Positions 61,538 through 64,000 of a stretch of DNA of 64,000 bases are shown here, in pieces. How positions within the stretch are numbered: the first letter of the stretch is position 1; each line of letters opens with the position of its first letter. The notes below the pieces were generated by a model, which saw only the letters and a program-made list of their open reading frames with translations, had not been told where the DNA came from and did no database searches. A program made the translations under genes and the position numbers. This DNA comes from Amycolatopsis thermoflava N1165 (GTDB lineage: Bacteria; Actinomycetota; Actinomycetes; Mycobacteriales; Pseudonocardiaceae), in assembly GCF_000473265.1 (NCBI RefSeq), contig NZ_KI421511.1, forward strand, positions 1,663,731-1,727,730, in the 5' to 3' direction.

Positions 61538-62257
61538 GTGGGTCGGATCGTGCTGGTCACCGGCGGCGGGAGCGGAATCGGCAGGGCGGTCGCCGCCCGG
61601 TTCCGCGCGGCCGGGGACACCGTGGTCGTCACCGGCCGCAACGGCGAACGGCTCGCCAGGGCCGCGGCCGAGATCGGCGCGCGGGCCATCACCTGCGACG
61701 CCACCGATCCGGAGCAGGTGGCGCGGATGGCCGACGAGCTCGGGCCGGAGCTGGACGTGCTGGTCAACATGGCGGGCGGCAACACCGACCTCACCGCGCC
61801 GGCCGGCGAGGGCCTCGGCGAGGTGCTGCGGGCGTGGCGGGCGAACCTGGACGCCAATCTGCTCAGCGCCGTGCTCACCACCACCGCCGTGCGGGACCGG
61901 CTGCGACCGGGCGGGTCGATCATCAACATCGGCTCGATCGGCGCGGAGTACGCCGCGTCCTCCTACGGCGCGGCGAAGGCGGCGCTGGCGGCGTGGACGG
62001 CCGGGCTGTCGTCGGAGGTCGGGCCGAAGGGCGTGACGGCGAACCTGATCGCGCCCGGCTACATCGCGGAAACCGGTTTCTTCCACGGAAAACTCAGCGA
62101 GGACCGGCGCAGTGCCCTGATCGCGGCCACGCACAACGGCCGGGCGGGCCACCCGGACGACGTCGCGGCGACGACGTTCTTCCTCGCCTCCGAGGGCGCC
62201 CGGCACATCACGGGACAGACCCTGCACGTCAACGGCGGGGCCCACACCACGCGATAA
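61538..62257 (+). CDS. short-chain dehydrogenase/reductase
   Basis: This 239-residue classical SDR has the NADP-binding TGGGSGIGRAVA, the NMAGG motif, catalytic serine in IINIGSIG, and the YxxxK pair in SSYGAAKAAL. The C-terminal NGGAHTTR end is typical of FabG-like enzymes. Substrate is unknown, but control by the divergent MarR protein suggests a xenobiotic or phenolic compound. The start is GTG 61538 with GAGAGGAG 13-20 nt upstream. Confidence 0.92.
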   Translation: MGRIVLVTGGGSGIGRAVAARFRAAGDTVVVTGRNGERLARAAAEIGARAITCDATDPEQVARMADELGPELDVLVNMAGGNTDLTAPAGEGLGEVLRAWRANLDANLLSAVLTTTAVRDRLRPGGSIINIGSIGAEYAASSYGAAKAALAAWTAGLSSEVGPKGVTANLIAPGYIAETGFFHGKLSEDRRSALIAATHNGRAGHPDDVAATTFFLASEGARHITGQTLHVNGGAHTTR

Positions 62258-62296
62258 CCGGTTGGCGGACGGTCCCGCAGGCGCGACGATCGCCGG

Positions 62297-63607
62297 GTGC
62301 GGATCAACCAGGACGAGGTGGCGGAGCGACTCGCGGCGGTGCGTGCCGCGCGGAACGCCGACGCCGAGGTCGCGGCGATGGCGGGGGCGAGCCCGCGCCT
62401 GTGGCTCGCCGTCGACGACGGCGCGCGGCGCCACCCACAGGGGCACCGCGGCGTGCTGGCCCGGGCGCTCGGCCGGGACGGCCGCCTCCGCGAAGCCGCG
62501 CTGACACGGCTCGACGAGCGGATCGCCCTGCCGGTGCTGGCGATCCGCGCGGCGGACTGGGTGCCGCAGGTGCGCGAGCGCGCCCGGCGGGAGTGCCTCC
62601 GCCACCTCTTCCGGGACCCGATGACCGCGGTGGACCTGTTCCCGTTCGCGTGCCTGCTGCGGCCACGCGCGCAGGGCGAGTGGCTGGCCGTGACACTCGA
62701 AGGCATGCTGCGGACGCCCGAAGTCCGCTCGGCCACCCTCGCCTCCCCCGACGTGCTCACCCGCCGGACCGTCTACACCTCGGGGCGCGCCGACGTCGGC
62801 GAGCTGACGGCCGGGCTCCAGGACGCGGACCTGAAGATCCGGCTGGCCTGCGCGGCCCGCCTGGCCGGCAGCACCGACCCCGAGGTGCTGCACCTGCTCC
62901 GCAGCAGCGGCACGGCCGCCCTGCGCGCCCGGGCGGTCCGCGACCCCGCTGACGCGCTGCCGGCGCTGGCCGACCCCGCTTCGCTGGTCCGCGCGTACGC
63001 CCAGTTCGTCCTGCGCCGCGCGGGCGAGGACCCGGCCCCGCACTACCGCAAGCTGGTGACCGCGGCGGCGAGCCCGGGTGCGGTCGCGGGCCTCGGCGAG
63101 ACGGGAACCGAGGCCGACGGGGCGCTGCTCCTGCCGCTGCTCGGCGATCCCCGGCCCAAGGTGCGCGCCGAAACCGTCCGCGCCTTGCGGCGGCTGCGGG
63201 TGGTCCCGGTCGACCGCCTGGCGCCGTTGCTCGCCGACCCGTCCCCGCGCGTCGCCCGGCAGGTGGTGCTCGCGCTGCGCGGGTGCGCCACCGAGATCGA
63301 CGAGGCGGCGCTACGCCGCATGCTCGATCCCGGCCAGCCCGGGCACCGCAGGCGCAACGCGTTCCAGTTGCTGTCCGCGCGCGACACCTGGCCCCGCCTC
63401 GCCCTGGACCTGCGCCTGCTGCTGGGCCCGGACGAGCCGCTCCGGGAAACCGCTCGCAACGACCTGAGCAACTGGTTCGCCCACGGGTCCGCGACCACCT
63501 ACACCGCCCCGCGCGGCGAGCGGGCCGCCGAACTGCGCGACCTCGTCAGCCGCGCGGAGCCGCTGCTCGGCGAGGCTCGTGCGCGGGTGCTGCGCCTGTT
63601 CCTCTAG
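62297..63607 (+). CDS. HEAT-repeat-like protein of unknown function
   Basis: This 436-residue protein is almost entirely helical and shows repeated two-helix units of the HEAT/PBS kind, with phrases like LLGDPRPKVRAETVRALRRL, LADPSPRVARQVVLALRG and LQDADLKIRLACAARLAGS about 30 residues apart. It lacks a catalytic motif. I cannot name it. GTG 62297 has a -10-like GACGAT 6 nt upstream, suggesting a leaderless transcript. It overlaps the convergent MFS gene by 62 bp. Confidence 0.75.
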   Translation: MRINQDEVAERLAAVRAARNADAEVAAMAGASPRLWLAVDDGARRHPQGHRGVLARALGRDGRLREAALTRLDERIALPVLAIRAADWVPQVRERARRECLRHLFRDPMTAVDLFPFACLLRPRAQGEWLAVTLEGMLRTPEVRSATLASPDVLTRRTVYTSGRADVGELTAGLQDADLKIRLACAARLAGSTDPEVLHLLRSSGTAALRARAVRDPADALPALADPASLVRAYAQFVLRRAGEDPAPHYRKLVTAAASPGAVAGLGETGTEADGALLLPLLGDPRPKVRAETVRALRRLRVVPVDRLAPLLADPSPRVARQVVLALRGCATEIDEAALRRMLDPGQPGHRRRNAFQLLSARDTWPRLALDLRLLLGPDEPLRETARNDLSNWFAHGSATTYTAPRGERAAELRDLVSRAEPLLGEARARVLRLFL

Positions 63608-64000
63608 ACCGCAGCAGGACCAGCGCCTGCACCCCGGTGTAGGCGAGCAGCGCGGCCCCGGCCACGGCACTCACCTGCAGGCCGTGCACGAACGCCGCCC
63701 TGGCCGCGGCCAGCAGGGCCTCGGCCCGCGCGGGCGGCAGCCCGGCGGCCGCCGCGACCGCGCCGCCGAGGGTTTCGCGTGCCGTCTCCCCCGCGTCGCC
63801 CGGCACGCGGGCCCGGTAGACCGCCGCCGCGATGCTGCCCAGCACCGCCGTGCCGAGCGCGCCACCCAGCTCGAACCCCGTCTCCGAAATCGCCGACGCC
63901 GCACCGGCACGCGAGGGCGGCGCCGCGGTGATGATGAGGTCGTTGGTGAGCGTCTCGGACAGCGCCACCCCAAAGCCGACCAGCGCCATCCCGGCCACCA
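63546..64000 (-). CDS. MFS transporter, C-terminal part (cut by window edge)
   Basis: The minus strand encodes the last ~150 residues of a 14-TM DHA2-type exporter: DLIITAAPPSRAGAASAISETGFELGGALGTAVLGS (in pieces; the phrase AGAASAISETGFELG is diagnostic), two more TM helices and a basic tail. The frame runs off the right edge, so the start is outside. It resembles the MFS at 26862 in the same region. Its 3' end overlaps the HEAT-like gene. Confidence 0.85.
   Translation of the reverse strand, partial: VAGMALVGFGVALSETLTNDLIITAAPPSRAGAASAISETGFELGGALGTAVLGSIAAAVYRARVPGDAGETARETLGGAVAAAAGLPPARAEALLAAARAAFVHGLQVSAVAGAALLAYTGVQALVLLRSRGTGAAPAHEPRRAAAPRG

Overview
The window is chromosomal DNA of a high-GC actinomycete. 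GC is roughly 70% or more, GTG starts are common, stop/start overlaps (ATGA) are frequent, furA and katG abut, and many genes look leaderless. Gene content (mycothiol-type DinB protein, F420-type oxidoreductases, DUF families common in Pseudonocardiaceae) fits an Amycolatopsis-like organism, but the genus is inferred. It is a catabolic and accessory stretch, with no rRNA, tRNA, CRISPR array or PKS/NRPS cluster seen.

Layout. (1) 1-6.7 kb: L-fucose (6-deoxysugar) catabolic operon: L-fuconate dehydratase, aldose dehydrogenase (AKR), lactonase, and a three-part sugar ABC importer, closed by a strong hairpin. (2) 6.9-12.5 kb: FAD oxidoreductase, a decayed nitronate-monooxygenase-like tail, the katG-furA peroxide-defence pair, and a GNAT protein. 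(3) 12.5-16.1 kb: a scrambled region where two pieces of a rho paralogue flank a frameshifted GNAT pseudogene, an intact MMPL transporter and a probable relaxase scrap. (4) 16.3-19.7 kb: ligJ-ligI-MFS, the lower protocatechuate 4,5-cleavage route without its dioxygenase. (5) 19.7-25.9 kb: an internally duplicated membrane protein, a crotonase, a PucR regulator, and divergently a Tat-exported protein plus GMC flavoenzyme. (6) 25.9-26.8 kb: almost four tandem copies of a ~250-bp unit that begins with the end of the GMC gene. (7) 26.9-34.8 kb: MFS, amino-acid permease with a ProC-like enzyme, HAD dehalogenase, VOC protein, a hydrolase pseudogene, a small helical protein behind a stress-sigma-like promoter, an MmcQ/YjbR protein, and a four-TM protein. 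(8) 34.9-38 kb: pntA-pntB transhydrogenase. (9) 38.1-46.5 kb: hydrolase, glutaryl-CoA dehydrogenase pseudogene, FAD monooxygenase, F420/LLM enzyme, DinB-like protein, DUF6223-like protein, NarL-type two-component pair, Ddn-like enzyme, LysR regulator. (10) 46.6-55.8 kb: MFS; an operon for a 2-oxoacid dehydrogenase E1 with a free lipoyl domain and an alpha/beta hydrolase but no E2 core or E3; divergent IclR regulator, then CoA-transferase, HMG-CoA-lyase-like enzyme, carboxylate permease and gamma-carbonic anhydrase. (11) 56-64 kb: RG-rich DEAD-box helicase, secreted DUF5829-like protein, TetR/MFS pair, MarR/SDR pair, HEAT-like protein, and a truncated MFS at the window edge.

Recurring themes. 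At least ten regulators or enzymes have a -10-like hexamer ending 6-7 nt before the start codon, implying leaderless mRNAs; this decided several starts. Divergent regulator/target pairs carry clear palindromes between them. Several genes are decayed (nitronate monooxygenase, rho paralogue, GNAT, alpha/beta hydrolase, glutaryl-CoA dehydrogenase, TetR), which points to active gene loss. The most unusual candidates are the E1/lipoyl/hydrolase operon, the GMC-tail tandem array, the rho/relaxase mosaic, the orphan ligJ-ligI operon and the stress-promoter small protein. All function calls come from reading the sequence and family knowledge; no database search was run.
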